64,000 bases of DNA from contig JAJJXM010000017.1 of the NCBI GenBank assembly GCA_024516155.1, positions 186,001 to 250,000 on the forward strand. The letters are read 5' to 3'. This document shows, piece by piece, positions 24,725-37,540 of this stretch. The stretch is from Pyronema omphalodes. Lineage: Eukaryota; Ascomycota; Pezizomycetes; Pezizales; Pyronemataceae. Under the pieces are notes generated by a model. It was not told the origin of the DNA, ran no database searches, and saw only the letters and a list, made by a program, of their open reading frames with translations. Position numbers and translations under genes: made by a program. Within the stretch, counting starts at the first letter, position 1. Each line of letters starts with the position of its first letter.

Positions 24725-25249
24725 TCCAATCCCACTAACCACACTAACCACACTAACCATACCAACAATAATGGCGATACATAGTCGCCACAAACCACCA
24801 CCATTAACCACATCCTCCCAAACCTCCATCCTCCCAAACCTCAGCCAGTCGACCAGTCGACCAGTTTACTCAAGATCCAAAAATCCTCACTCAGCTATGA
24901 TATGTACATATTCCCATTGTTTAAACATCAGCATCAGCATTAGCATCAGAGGTTTTCGTATCAGTATCAGAGATTTTCGTATCAGCATCAGAGATTTTCG
25001 TATCAGCAAGCATCAGAAGTTTTCGTTTTTTCGTATGCAGAGCTGACTGACATGTTTCAGCTACCATCTTTCTGTCAGCTACCTACCTACCGCACGGCTA
25101 CCCTGCTCTAGGCAGCGACTTGGCAGCAACGCGTAATACGCGCAGTAAAGCAACGCAACAGCAGCAACGCACCCCAGCAACGCAACAGCGGAACAGTAGC
25201 GTATGATGTATCAACAGCAGCGTATGATGTATCAACAGCAACCCCCTAA

Positions 25250-25335
25250 GAACCCCAAACCCCACATAAAAACCCCAAACTCCAAAACCCCAAGAACCCC
25301 CAAACCCCAAAACCCCAAAACCCCAAAACCCCAAT
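25250..25335. repeat. Short C4A4-type repeat (AACCCCAAAACCCC...)
   Basis: Irregular AACCCC spaced by A-rich steps, ending in four or five uninterrupted CCCCAAAA units (about 25297-25332). The complementary strand has G4 runs able to form a G-quadruplex. It resembles ciliate telomere sequence only by composition. Confidence 0.8.
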
Positions 25336-25499
25336 AAAAAAAACTCCAAAACCCTCGAGAAAACAATAAAAAAAAACACAATATATAAATTTTGAACCCG
25401 TATTTGGGTTTATATCATAAACAAGTAAACAAGTAACCAAGTAAACAAGTAGGAGAAGAAGTAAATATTAATACGGAAACTTATAAAGACCCCTAAACC

Positions 25500-25615
25500 G
25501 CCCCCTAAACCTCAAAACCGCGAAACCTCGAAACCCCTAAACCGCAAAACCGCAAAACCTCGAAACCTCGAAACCTCGAAACCTCGAAACCTCGAAACCT
25601 CGAAACCTCGAAACC
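25500..25615. repeat. 8-bp minisatellite (AACCTCGA)n
   Basis: At least nine CCTCGAAA units at the right end, preceded by diverged CCCCTAAACCGC-type copies. Confidence 0.85.
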
Positions 25616-26329
25616 AACCATACTAAGGAAGAATTTAAGAATTTAAGAAAACACAGATACAGAGTATGTAGGACCGATCACATGTTAACAATGTCAACAA
25701 TGTCAACAATGTCAACAATGTCAACAATATCAACAATATCAATAATGTCAACAATGTCATACATCTAAGTAGGTGCATACGTAGCACAATGATATACAAG
25801 CATAAGCACAATCATATCTTCAATATCTTCAATCTCTTCATCTCCCATATCCCTCATCCCCCAATCCCCCAATCTCCCAATACCCCATATCTCCCAATCC
25901 CCATACCCCAATCCCCATATCACCCATCCCCCTCATCCCCCATATCCCCCATCCCTCATCCCTCATCCCTCATCCCTCATCCCCCATACCCGTCATCCCC
26001 CAATACCTCACTATCCCTTCAATATCCGTAGTACACATACCCTCTCCGCCTCATCAAATATTCCTCATCCTCATACTCATGCTCATCCTCATCCTGATGC
26101 TCATACTCTCTATTACATTCCGATAAGATAACGGTGCATTTATATAACGGTGCATTTATTTCCAAGTTCCAAGCGAAAACCAGGGTTTTCGGTCCCAGTC
26201 GAAGCAAACGTACCAAATGCACCAAACGCACCAAACGTACCAAACGTACCAAACGTACCTTGAAAGAAAAGGTAAGATAAAGATAATGATAATGATAAGA
26301 GGTAATGATAAGAGGTAAGAGGTAAAAGG

Positions 26330-26415
26330 TAAAAGGTAATGATAAGAGGTAATGATAATGATAATGATAATGATAATGATAATGATAATGATAATGATAA
26401 TGATAATGATAATGA
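26330..26415. repeat. (AATGAT)n hexanucleotide tract
   Basis: About twelve AATGAT units flanked by AAAGGTAA variants. The opposite strand reads as (YH)n or (SL)n, an artefact. Confidence 0.9.
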
Positions 26416-27036
26416 TAAAGGTAAAAGGTAATGATAATGATAAAAGATAAAAGGTAATAAAATTTTAATATGGTATTCACATCTCAAATATCCAACACAT
26501 ATCCCACATATCCAACATCTCAAATATGCCCTACAAAAAAACAGCAAACGTAAAAAAAACATAAACGTAAACGTAAACGTAAACGTAAAAAACTCCACCG
26601 CAGTTTTGTTAAATCCATGATCCATCCGCTATTCGTAAAAAACAATACCATCAAGTTCTCAAGTTCTCAAGGTCTCAAGTTCTCAAAACGCAAAGCAAAG
26701 ATCAAACCGCAAAGCAAATCAAAGCAAAGTTCAAAAAAAGAAAAAAACAGAAAAGAAAAAAACACCATAAACTCTCAATTGATATCATAAACACATAACA
26801 TAAAAAAAACACATTAATCATCCTCTCTCCCTTAAATTTTCCATATGGGTATCTTGAATAACAAAACACCATTTCCTTGGCTACATCTTCTTCCATTTCT
26901 GCTTACAAAATATCTTCCCACCTCCGGAAGCTTGCAATGCGTGTAATACCCGCGATACCCGCAATACCCATACCCGCAATACTCATAATGTTCACAATGC
27001 TTAACACTCTCAATGTCCATAAAACTAGCAAACACC

Positions 27037-29485
27037 CTACAACCAAACCGGCGCCTTAACCAGAATACTCCTTCCCCTAACCTCAACCGCAAAGAAGCCC
27101 GCCATACGAATTTTCTCAACCTCCTCCTTCTGCGGTAAACTTTTCGGACCCTGTGCACCAGGACTCGGGGGAGGTTGTTGCTGGCTCGTTGTCTGTCCCG
27201 TAACCTGACTTTGCGCTCCATGTAACGCCTTCTTAACTCTTCCCGAGAAACCGCTTGGTTTCTTCGTATCCTGTTTACCCTGCTGTTGTTGCTGACCCTG
27301 GGGTAATCCTGCGACTCCAGCTCTATCAGCGGGTCCACTGTGTTGTGTATGTTTTCCAGAATTCTCCTGATCATCGGATGGGTTGTTGTTACCGGGACCT
27401 TGGCCTGGTTCTACGACTTGTTTATCACTGTCGCCGTTTCCGAGAGGTGGAAGACCACCCTCGCTTTTCATTAATTTGGGGTTAAAAGTGGTGCCTGGCT
27501 GTGGGTACCAGACTTTGATTTCTCGAGACTCGATTGGCAGGTTTGAGATAAGACCGACGGAGATATCGACGACCATTTGAACACCGCCGAGGAGACCGAT
27601 AGGTGCGGGGTCGTGGAGGTATTCCTTCAAATGTGACACTAGACGGTCTACGAGGTCTCCGGCAAGACGGGTTCGCATTTCGTGACCGGCGGGAGAGTTA
27701 ATTTCGTTATGGAGTGCATCCAAGGTAGTCAGGCGCCAGTTGCAGATACGGGCGCTCAAGGCATCGTCGTCATCGGATTTTCCGGCCATTAGACGAATGT
27801 TGCGTTCGATGTCTTTGAGCTTCGACGACAAGCTAGGCTCCAAAGCAGGGTGAAAGAAGGTCTCGATGATTTCGTCTACGACCCAGCGGGAGATGGCGGC
27901 GCGGCCAACAACAGTCATCTCGCGCCCTCCCTTACTTGCGGCGCCAATATTGATACTGGAAGTGAGCCATGGGGGAATGGTCTTCCAGCTTTGACGAATT
28001 TCAAAGGCGACGTTTTTGATAGCGCCATCGAGGCGCTCGAAGCGAGAGGTATACTCGTTGTCATCGAGGGAGGTACGGGATTGCGCCAAACGCTGGTGAG
28101 CCAATTGGTTTTGAAGCTTTTCAATTTCGGCGCCGCGCTCGAAGTATTTAGTTTTGACACGGCGATATTTGAGTTCTATATTCTCAGGAGGTAAATCAGT
28201 GGACGATTACTGGGGAGAGTTCTAAGTGTCTCATACGTAGGGTTTCTAGCTCCTGGAGACACTGTTGGAACTCCAAGTCCAAGTTGGCTGTATCTCCAAT
28301 TCGTGATTGAGATTGAGCTTCAGGAGTCATCCGGTCAGGGTCTTCAAATTTAGAAGGATCATAGCTTTGGTTTTGAAGACCTTGCTGCTGCTGCTGCTGT
28401 TGTTGTTGCTGATGTTGTTGCTGCTGCTGCTGATGCTGTTGATATGAGTCGTTGGTATTGGTCCTTTGCGGGTTATATTGCTGCTGCTGCGGCTGCAATT
28501 GGCTCGCATTAGAAGCATCACGAGATGGAGCAGGTCTCATTATATCTCCGGACGGTCTAGGAGCAGGCATATTGTGATCTTCAAGTTCTTGTTGCTGTTG
28601 CTGAATATGCTTTTGATGGTTGTGTTCCACGTTTTGATATTCGTTTCCTTGAGCTTCGTAGTATTGGTTTGGTTGCCGTTGGTGCTGGGAGTCTAAGCTA
28701 GCTTGGCTGAAGCTATCGTGCCGTTGGATAGAACTAGGATTATATTCCCCTCCTCTATTTAAAGCGTAATCAATGGCTTCGGTTTCGCGCGTGCTTGGAA
28801 GAACTGAATGCGGTCTGACGGAACGTACGCTGGTACCTTGCTGATGTTGCCCTTGCTGATGGAGATAAGGATCAAGGTCCTCCGCAGAATGGGCGGAGTG
28901 CTGCTGAGAAAGGTGTTGATATGTGTCTGGTAGCGGTGGCGGCGACTGAGGTTGTTTTTGATATCTAGTAGAAAGCTTGCGAGAGAGACCAGTTAATGGT
29001 GGAGATGTAGGGCCGTTCACAGAACGATCTTTATCCCGATGAGAGGAGAAAAAGTTCAGCCCCGCGGGTCTTTTCCCAGACTGTTGCTGTTGCTGTTGCG
29101 GCTGGTTACTGACTTCGCTGCCGTGACGCGCAGAAGAAGATGATGCGGTGGATAGAGCTGAAGGAGTGTAGTTTGGAATATTGTTCGAGTCCGTGCTGTC
29201 GTGATGTTGGTGTTGAAAACTCCGGGGTTGCTCAGCCGCAAACTCACTCCCTCTCGAAGCTGGAGACGGCGTCAATGGCGATGGTACTGCTGATCGCGGT
29301 TCTGAGGGTACTAAAGTGATGGTTGTTCTTGGATTCTGAGTTGATATGGTCGGTCGTCCGTACTGCGCGGAGCCCTCAGTCGGGATCGGAGCGGAGATGC
29401 TTGGGCGTGAAGTGGGGTTGGGCGGGGGAGACAACGGAGTGGAAGAACGGCTTGCAGGTTTCTGAAAGAGGGATTGGAAGGGCAT
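27037..29485 (-). CDS. Poly-Gln, coiled-coil protein of unknown function
   Basis: I do not recognise a named family. My model on the minus strand has exons 29485-28237 and 28175-27037 (795 residues). The 61-nt intron begins GTATGA and ends AATATAG; this choice joins a continuous heptad-like helix, LQELETLQLKYRRVKTKYFE, across the junction at residue 417. Residues 1-340 are Ser/Pro/Gln-rich and disordered, with a poly-Gln block at about 345-372 and smaller Gln runs elsewhere. A predicted coiled coil spans about 390-445. A more ordered domain (about 450-640) contains WKTIPPWLTS and a region rich in charged helices (AAISRWVVDEIIETFFHPAL). The C-terminal third is again Gln/Pro-rich and includes GFSGRVKKALHG. 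The architecture suggests a scaffold or regulatory protein, but that is inference. Confidence 0.85.
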
Positions 29486-32485
29486 CGCTGGGGGGATGTT
29501 TTGGCAACGAGCTTGTGTAGTCCGTGAGCTGCTGCTGGCACTCTTTTTCTCTAACTGAGAATTTAATAATAGCAGCGGTCTCTAAACGTTCAAGCTCGGT
29601 ACGTGACAGGTACTTTTTTTGTGCTGAAGGTTCGTTGCAGCGTGACGGTTTGCGAGTGGCCAGTCAGAAAATGGGGGCGGGATGAGCCCGAGGGAGGAGG
29701 AGGGGGAGTAGAAGGAGGGCGGGGGGTGGGGAGTGGACTGGAGTTGGTGGGGGGGGGGGAGGGGGGCGAGGAAGAGGGCTTTGCTAGGCATGCAACACAG
29801 GACAAAAATGGCACAAAGAGGACAGGAGAAGGAGTTGGGCAGAAGTTGAGTAACAGTGTGAGGAAGGGGAGAACAGCTGGAGAAGTAAGAACTCGATGAT
29901 CAAGTTCTGAAGTTTAGCTATGTTGATTTTGGAGAAATAGCTGATTGTTAGAATAATTATTTGCACGCAAGAGAAGGTGGTTGATGATGTCTCTCTCTCT
30001 CCCCCTCTTTCTCTCTCTCAGCCCTCGACTGTTCGTATGAGTCTGTTCTTTTTGTCTGTTCGTGCTCGTCTTCGTAAAGTTTGCCCGTCAGCTGACTAGC
30101 CTTGGTTTCTTCCAGCGGGGGGCAGCGGCAACGGACAACTCCTTCTCTATCGGGGACGGTGATTTCTGATATCTGACCGAATGTCGCACTGTGTGTTGGA
30201 TGGGTTTGAGGAGAAATTGCTTCACTTGTACCTTTAATTCTCCAGCAACGCCACAGAAGCGAATAAAATTCGAGTAAAACCATGTCAAGGATACCCGGAA
30301 GAATATCTAGTCACTGTGATCTCGTTAGATCTGTTGCATTTCCTCTTGGCCGGAGTCGCGTTTATGACGAGCGGCAAGACCGTGCTAATTGTAGCTAAGA
30401 GCTCAGCTCACAAGCTCAGGGCCTCAGGCACAACCGAGGGTCCGTAGGGTTACAAGTGAGCACGTGATGAAAAGGTATTTACTGGCTGGAGGTATGTATG
30501 GATGAGACGCTCGCAACCTCCGAAGAGAAAGTAGCGACATGCCGATACAAAGACAAGTCCGTTACATCCCGTCTCCGTCTCCACAGATCTACATCCAGAC
30601 ATTGTTCGACTTTTCGGACCCGCCTGAAGATCGCCATTTCCCGGCATAAATCTCGGCGTCTGCTGTTGATGGAACGGAAGCTGACTTATGCTTAGGTTTC
30701 AGAACATCTAAAAATATAGCTTCTCGATGCATGTATCCGAAAGCATGTTACAAAGGGCAAAACCTTCTAGAGTTGCACTGTTCGATATTCTACATAATCC
30801 TGTGGAATGGAATATTCATCAACTTCTGACGCGAAATGTGTTTCCATGGCAGTTAAGCATCTTCGGCCACCAAAAAGGAAGTGCAAGTCTTTATTACTAA
30901 ATTGTCAGTGAAGCCTGCTGCACATGTGGGCATCAATTTGTGGAGTAGTGCACCCAGTGGCACTACACTTCGGCGCCTGTTTCGACAGTGACGTTGCGGC
31001 GTAACTGCAAGGAGTTGAGAAGGGATAAAGAGTTTGAGTTCAAGTACTCGTTCAAGTATTGTAAAGTCATGGCTTCTCACCCATTTGACGGAGTTTTGGT
31101 GTGTCGTTGGAATTGCTCAGCTAGACGTGGGCGCGATTGCGTACGTACCACGATCAACCGAGTAGTACCGCATCTAGAAGCCGATAGAACAGTCAGATCT
31201 CATTTTGCTAGATTGCAGGAAGAGTTCACCTTCCGGATGTTTTTTATTTATTTTGTTGGGGTGCTCTGCGGTTTTCTGCGATCACTGCTAATGTTGTCTA
31301 TTGTATGTTTTTATCCAGACGACCGTCTCACTAGATTCATCGCATGTTTTATCCAAACGACGGCCATGTCAGATTCATCGCATGTTTTATCCAAATAACC
31401 ACCACACTAAATTCGTTTCGCTGCTATTTTTGCCCTCAAAAACAGCCGGTTGGCCTCTTAGGATTCTCTTTTCCAGCTCCTAAAATCTCCCTCTTCTTTC
31501 GGTGAGCATCACCGGCAATGTGGTTGGTGTATGCGGGCTGCACTTCCAAGCTTCAATTTCTCGATGGCAAATCCAATAAATTCGTGCAGCTTCGCTCGCA
31601 TAAGATGGCAAAGGATGCCACCACTCTGGCTATCGGAACCCCATTCTGACAGCTGGTTGGAGACGGTCACGTGCAACATTATCCGTATCGCTGAATCAGC
31701 TTTGTCGTCCGGGTTTCTCCAGACTGGTACGATTTGGCGTGCATTTAGGCTTGAGCTTGTGTTTCCCCAGAGATGGCACACCCGCATGGTTTCTTCATCC
31801 GCCGTGTTTGCTGTATGCATTCCTCATATCGCCCATGTCGGCTTCCGAGCGACATCTCTGAAAAATATATGGTCGGCGCTTAATGAGCCTGGTGAACTCC
31901 GTGAATCTGCTGTGTTCAAACCTCTAAAACTTCGCAATCCCCCTTCCTACACATACTACTTTTTTTTCTCGTCTCCGCTGGCGTCGCCAACGCCGAAAAA
32001 AAAAAAAGTCTTGTATGTATTAAACGACTGATGTAGCGTCGGATCATTGGCGAACCCCCCCCCCCCCCCCCGGCCTCCCATCCAATCGTCCACCACCCCC
32101 CCCCCTCCACTTCCATCGTGCAACGCATCATCGAGTGACAGCTTATGCCAGGGCTGGTCCGACACTAGAATCCTCTGACCGACCACCACCACCAAAGCTG
32201 CCTTCCCTCTGCGGTCTGCAACACCACGCTAACAGTAATCTTCTCCATCGCTGCGCAACGCACGTCGCAGCTCTAAGACAACACAGAACACCGCCAACTC
32301 CTCGGCCAGCCCACGAAAATCGGAGAATGGTTGCGCAGTAACAACATTGTTTAATCGATCACCAGTGTTTCCGAAAACGAAACCCACCCGAAAAGACAAA
32401 AGACGCCCATCATCAACAAGCTCCCTTTTTTTAAGCTTATCTAAGGCGCGAGCCAATTCCTATCCAGTGGTCTGTGAGGAAAGCA
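29486..32485. other. Bidirectional spacer between the coiled-coil and zinc-finger genes
   Basis: It serves as the upstream region of two divergently transcribed genes. G-rich (29670-29768) and CT-rich (29990-30025) blocks lie on the left. Three copies of a roughly 37-bp repeat occur at 31302-31412. A 17-base C run is at 32055-32071. Overlapping frames at 31509-31820 (-) and 31531-32031 (+) are open but have no recognised motif, so neither is called. The CA/CT-rich stretch 32340-32480 is a likely 5' leader. Confidence 0.5.
31302..31412. repeat. Three tandem copies of a roughly 37-bp unit
   Basis: The unit starts TGTTTTATCCAAACGACG and ends AGATTCATCGCA. The first two copies are close to identical, and the third is diverged and lacks the end. 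The unit length is not a multiple of three throughout, so it is not an obvious peptide repeat. Confidence 0.75.
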
Positions 32486-34649
32486 ATGACCACAGTCCAC
32501 ACCGTTCGAAATTCCATGGCTACCACCGCTGCTCCTCTATCGCTACCGCACCAACAAGCGCATACCCAATTCCAGAATGATCAGTACCAGCAGTACCAGT
32601 ACCAACAGCCGCAACAGAATTTCTTCCCGTCGCCAAACTCGGCTGGACACGAGATGTCACCAGGCTACGACGCATTCCAGTTGAACGAACCATTGATACC
32701 TAATTTCATAAACCCGATCCCGTACTATGACTTTACGCAAAGATTACTCCAGCATGTGCAATCAAATCCCGATCAAGGACCTTTTGCGAAGCAAACAACT
32801 ATTGAGACATACTTTGATTCTTTCAAAGACGACCTATTAAAGGAGTTACGAAAACTGAAAGAGGGATTCTACATGCAATGTGGTGTACAAGTGCCGACTA
32901 ACAAGCGTCGCAATGATGACGAAGATCCATTGTCGAGTCACGAAAACTCACCAGACAACAAAAAAACTCGAGTCGATGATGATTGCGAATCAGGCGATGA
33001 AGAAGCCCCTGCCTCATCCCAAGGTAGATGGCGTTGTCTTTACTACGAAGAAGACCCAGAACAATACTTTCACTGTAAAGAAAAAAACTACAAGCGAGTT
33101 TCCGAACTTCGTCGCCATATCAAAACCCACACTCTTCCTCACTACTGTGAAAAGTGTGGCTACCGTACCGCCGAGGAGCGTCGGTTACAATCCCACAAGT
33201 GCGAGCCCGCGAACCGAAAAAAGTATTCGCCTGTTACAGAAGAGGATAGAATTAAGCATGAGCAATTGGCAAGAATGGGTATCAAAGTCGGGCAAATGCG
33301 TACCATTTTATTCGGCAAGAAATCAGATGCCGAGTCCATCAATGGTCATGCCGATGGTATGTCCTACGATATCCAACATCCCGTATACACATCTGACAAC
33401 ATACCAGACTCCGAGAGCTCGGAACCTAGCCGTCAACCTTCCCCCACTCGCTTAACCTACCCTAACAACGTTCCCAACGGCGCGGGGATGAACCCTATGC
33501 CTATCAATGGCTTGAACCCTATTCCCTACTACGTCACCAGCTCCCCCCAGCATCCCAGCCTTGTTGCAACCTCCCATCCCTCTCCTCCCTATGGCTACAT
33601 CTCCGCGCTTCACCCCACCCCTCCCTTCCGTCCTGGCAGCACAATCCCTCACTCCCCAGTCCAAGGTGAAGCCGCATCGTACTACCACGGCAACCAACGT
33701 CCCGACTTTACTCTCTACCCTCAAGGTCCAGGCGGTGCCTACGGAGCGCATACTCCATCCGATGGCTCCAAATCCTCGCCATCAAACTATGCCCAAAGCC
33801 CACCTATGCAATACTACACAACCCAAGCAGAGCAGGATCCCAGCCCAGTAGCAAGAGTCGACTCTCTCAACACCTTCCTCCAGGATGTATTCCCAGAAGT
33901 CAACGATAACCCAGGGGCACCAGGGGGAGTAATCAACCGCGCCATGCCAAAAGATGAAATCCGGGAAATGGAACGAAACATGAAGATCCGGGAAAAAGCG
34001 GAAAAGAAAGCTGCGAAAGAAGAACGTAGAAGACTTGGTTTAGAAAAAGGATTCCTTGAAAAGTATGTCCCCGTAAATCCTGTCACTAATATATATATAA
34101 CAACGGAACAATCCAATCCCCCTGAAAGAATAATATCCACTAACCTCCCCACTCAGATCAAGAAGCTTCTTCTTATCCCTCTCCTCCGCTTCAACCTCCG
34201 CTACTCCAAATTCCTGTCAGGACCGTAAAATCTTCTGGCGAAGATCTACTGCCCCAGCTAAGGTTCCAACTACGAACCAGAGTCTGGCTGTTGCTACGCC
34301 GCTTTTGCCAGATGCGCCTTCGCTGAACTCTTTGAACCATCAGAATCCTCAGAACTCTCAGGGTTCAGAGAATCAGAAGCCGGAGAATGCACAGGATCCG
34401 CAGAATACACAAGTAAATGGAACAATACCACCAATAGTGAAAATAACAAGTCCAACCCCGGTCCAAGGAAACGGGGAAGCTTCCCAGCCAGAGATGGTAA
34501 CGGGAACTGAGAAAGTTGAGGAGTCGAAGGTTGGGAAGGATCAGCAGGCACAGGATCATCAGGCACAGGAGGATAAGAATGAAGGCTTTGTTGGAAGCTT
34601 GAAGAGGATATTTACATTGAGACTAGGAGCAAGGAGAGCTACGCATTAG
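32486..34649 (+). CDS. C2H2 zinc-finger protein, putative transcription factor
   Basis: My model has exons 32486-34062 and 34157-34649 (689 residues). The intron is GTATGT ... CACTAAC ... CAG, and splicing continues the frame into an Asn/Gln/Pro-rich tail. ATG 32486 is the first in-frame ATG. Two C2H2-type fingers sit at residues 184-239: an atypical one with a long Cys spacing (C184, C197, H211, H215), then C221-x2-C224 ... H237, C239, ending as a C2HC-type finger. An acidic, Ser-rich stretch (about 150-180) just before the fingers contains basic KRR and KKTR motifs that could be a nuclear signal. The regions on both sides are Gln/Pro/Tyr-rich and disordered, and a Lys/Glu/Arg-rich helix (about 490-525) follows. 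A nuclear DNA-binding role is inferred; no target or pathway can be read. Confidence 0.88.
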
Positions 34650-35146
34650 GAGTTCCGGGTTGAGAAAGAAACATTAGGGATTGGAATATCGGAGATGAAG
34701 AGTTGAGAGTGGAACGGAGGTGTTTGTTGATGCATATGTATTTTTTTTTTGTGTGTGTGCGAGATAATGATGGGGTATAGTGCTTGGGAGGATCTGGTTG
34801 AGATATGGTTGTTTAGCGGTCATTTTAAGGCGTGGTGAATTAAGTATACAGTATTGTATGACAACTTATTTTTTCTTGGTAACAGGGTAACTTGGGAACT
34901 TGGTAACAGGGTAACTTGGTAACCAGCTTTTATATTTTCTATTCTTTTTTTTTCTGTTTTCTGTTTTCTTATTTCGTTTTTAGTAACATTTAACCTTCCT
35001 TTCTGCCATCTTTTTTCTACCATCTTTTTTTCTTGTCCTTGTCCTTGTTCCTGTTTTTTTTTTTCTTTTTTTTTCTTTTTGACTTTGACTTATCTTATCT
35101 TATCTTATGCAACAAGATATACCCTGGTCCCTGACCACACCACCAC

Positions 35147-35182
<36 letters not shown>

Positions 35183-35860
35183 GTAACGGCCGTCATTTCT
35201 TTGGATATATACTATTACTTATATATTTCTTTTGTTATTTGTTTGTTGTGTTGTGTTGTTTGTTGTTTGTTTGTTTCTTGTGTTGTTGTATTTTGGTATG
35301 TTGTGTTGTTGGTATGTTTATGTGGGTTGGTGTGGGTTGGTGTGTGTGGGGTGGTGTTGGTATGCTTCATGCACAAAGCACTTGGATGGCGTTGGAAATT
35401 CTATTTTTTTTTATTATTGCTTTTTGAATTGAGTTGAGGGGGGTTAAGTTGCGGTTTGGTGATTTGAGTTGGTGATTTTTATTGGTGATGTTTGTGATGC
35501 TGTAGGGAATGTGGAATTGATATGGATTGAGAAAGAAATGGGATTGATATGGATGGATTGATTGATTGATTGATTTTGTTCTGTCGTTTTTTGATGATGC
35601 TTGCTTTTTCTTGTATCTATCTATCCATCCATCATAAATATACCAAACCCACAAAACCACAAAACCACAAAACCACAAACCCACAAACCTCATACCTTTT
35701 ATATCGAGTGATATGATATGATAGTTAGTTTACGCTATAGTTTACGCCATAAGCACCATTGCACAAGTTTGGGAGGTATCTTGCTATCCTACCAGTCAAG
35801 CTCTAGTGATATATATGTTAATTTAAGATTAGAGAAGTTAACTTTGGACCTTGGTAGAGA

Positions 35861-36163
35861 TTGTGATTGTGATTGTGATTGTGATTGTGATTGTGATTGT
35901 GATTGTGATTGTGATTGTGATTGTGATTGTGATTGTGATTGTGATTGTGATTGTGATTGTGATTGTGATTGTGATTGTGATTGTGATTGTGATTGTGATT
36001 GTGATTGTGATTGTGATTGTGATTGTGATTGTGATTGTGATTGTGATTGTGATTGTGATTGTGCTTGTGATTGTGCTTGTGATTGTGATTGTGATTGTGC
36101 TTGTGCTTGTGATTGTGATTGTGATTGTGATTGTGATTGTGATTGTGATTGTGATTGTGATAG
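35861..36163. repeat. (TTGTGA)n hexanucleotide array, about 50 copies
   Basis: About 300 bp of TTGTGA with a few TTGTGC variants near 36060-36112. It yields spurious (CD)n and (VI)n frames on this strand and (QS)n and (IT)n on the other. Confidence 0.95.
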
Positions 36164-36857
36164 TAATGGTAAATGAAAAGAGGAAGAGAGCAGGCAAAAG
36201 GGAGGATGAAGTGGATTATGGCCCATGGGGTTAATATGTGATTAAGATTACTCCTTTATAGGATTAAGATTTATAAGTTATCACGCCCCCCCCCCCCCCC
36301 CCCCCCATCAATCCCGGCTGGATGTTGACTTCATTTTACCAATAACCTAAGCGACGTCGCATTTTGTACTTATATTCTGATCACCATATCCAGCCTGTAA
36401 TGAGTACGTATTGAATATTACATATCACTAACCACTAACCAGAAATCACTAATTACTAATTACTAATAACCAATCACCCCAATAAAAACTTCTTCATGTA
36501 ACACAATCTAAATCCCAAATACATCAAACACACCCCTTATTATGAAACAAAACAAAGTCTAGATGGGATATATATCGATCTGTTGAGGATAAGATACGTG
36601 GATATTACTTATTCCACAAGCATCAGTAATCCTTCACATCCATCGACCTGTTGCTAGCATACCACCTCCAGCTCTTAACGCAAGCTTCAATTCATAAAAA
36701 TACCCTATGGAAGGAGTTGATGCTGTTATTTATCAATGACATTAACATTAACATCACTATCACCCACCCCCTCCCCCCCCCCCCTCCCGTGAGTTTAAAC
36801 TTCACCAGCTGCAAGCCGACGTCGCCTTTTTGTATACATATGTACATACATTATATA

Positions 36858-37098
36858 TCCCCAATCCCCAATCCCCAATCCCCAATCCCCAATCCCCAAT
36901 CCCCAATCCCCAATCCCCAATCCCCAATCCCCAATCCCCAATCCCCAATCCCCAATCCCCAATCCCCAATCCCCAATCCCCAATCCCCAATCCCCAATCC
37001 CCAATCCCCAATCCCCAATCCCCAATCCCCAATCCCCAATCCCCAATCCCCAATCCCCAATCCCCAATCCCCAATCCCCAATCCCCAATCCCCAATCC
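36858..37098. repeat. (CCCCAAT)n heptanucleotide array, about 34 copies
   Basis: Almost perfect 7-bp units over about 240 bp. The complementary strand is (ATTGGGG)n, with regularly spaced G4 runs. The unit is close in form to telomeric repeats but differs from the usual fungal TTAGGG. Frame artefacts read as (NPQSPI)n. Confidence 0.95.
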
Positions 37099-37464
37099 CT
37101 ATTCCCAATCTCCAGTAACATCACATTCCTCATCCCATCCAAATTCACCATCTGCAACAAAAAAAAACCCCATACAAAGCCAATTGATAAAAATTACCAG
37201 CTAACTAACCAATCCATGGAGAATTCTTTCTTATATATAGAAAACATTTCCCACTGCAGCCTATGAAATTTGGCGTGGAGAGGGGGTGGCGTGGGGGGGG
37301 GGGGGGGGGGGAGGGGGTTAAACAATTTTAATCCCTTACAAATGAAAATGGCGATATGGTATTACAGGATTCTGGGTATTGAGTGTTGATTATGTAGGAA
37401 ATATGGATGATTGGTACTGGACTGGTCTACGGGAATGTTCGGGAGGTAGTTATGGTGCTGGTAT

Positions 37465-37540
37465 GGGTTGGTTTATGGGTTGGTTTATGGGTTGGTTTAT
37501 GGGTTGGTTTATGGGTTGGTTTATGGGTTGGTTTATGGGT
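37465..37540. repeat. 12-bp minisatellite (GGGTTGGTTTAT)n
   Basis: Six to seven perfect copies, reading as GWFM or GLWV peptide repeats in artefactual frames. Confidence 0.92.

Larger units (their letters stand above)
20522..27036. other. Divergent upstream side of the HSP70-like gene, G-rich tracts and satellite-rich spacer
   Basis: The first 400 bp are the likely promoter and leader of the minus-strand HSP70-like gene. From about 20770 to 21455 the plus strand is strikingly G-rich, with several runs of 8 or more G (21025-21062, 21431-21455). The rest is tandem repeats: GAT trinucleotides (23417-23523), 8-bp GGGGAGCT (24262-24308), AGTGAC hexamers (24598-24724), CCCCAAAA-like (25250-25335), AACCTCGA (25500-25615), CAATGTCAA-type (25686-25765), ATCCCTCATCCCCC-type (25840-26005) and AATGAT hexamers (26330-26415). 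I see no supportable gene. Confidence 0.7.

Noticed and set aside
25297..25332. CCCCAAAA units as an interstitial ciliate-type telomere
   Set aside because: Only four or five units in an irregular A/C-rich context; composition alone does not make it telomeric.
26832..27374. 180-codon Arg-rich frame on the minus strand
   Set aside because: Overlaps the coiled-coil gene in another frame; Arg richness reflects the antisense of Gln/Pro codons.
31509..32031. Overlapping open frames on both strands
   Set aside because: Both are open, neither has a recognisable motif, and the sequence gives no reason to choose one.
35718..36234. Open frames of (CD)n, (QS)n, (IT)n and (VI)n
   Set aside because: Produced by the TTGTGA microsatellite on both strands.
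36651..37204. Frames encoding NPQSPI-type repeats on both strands
   Set aside because: Artefact of the CCCCAAT heptamer, which stays open in many frames.
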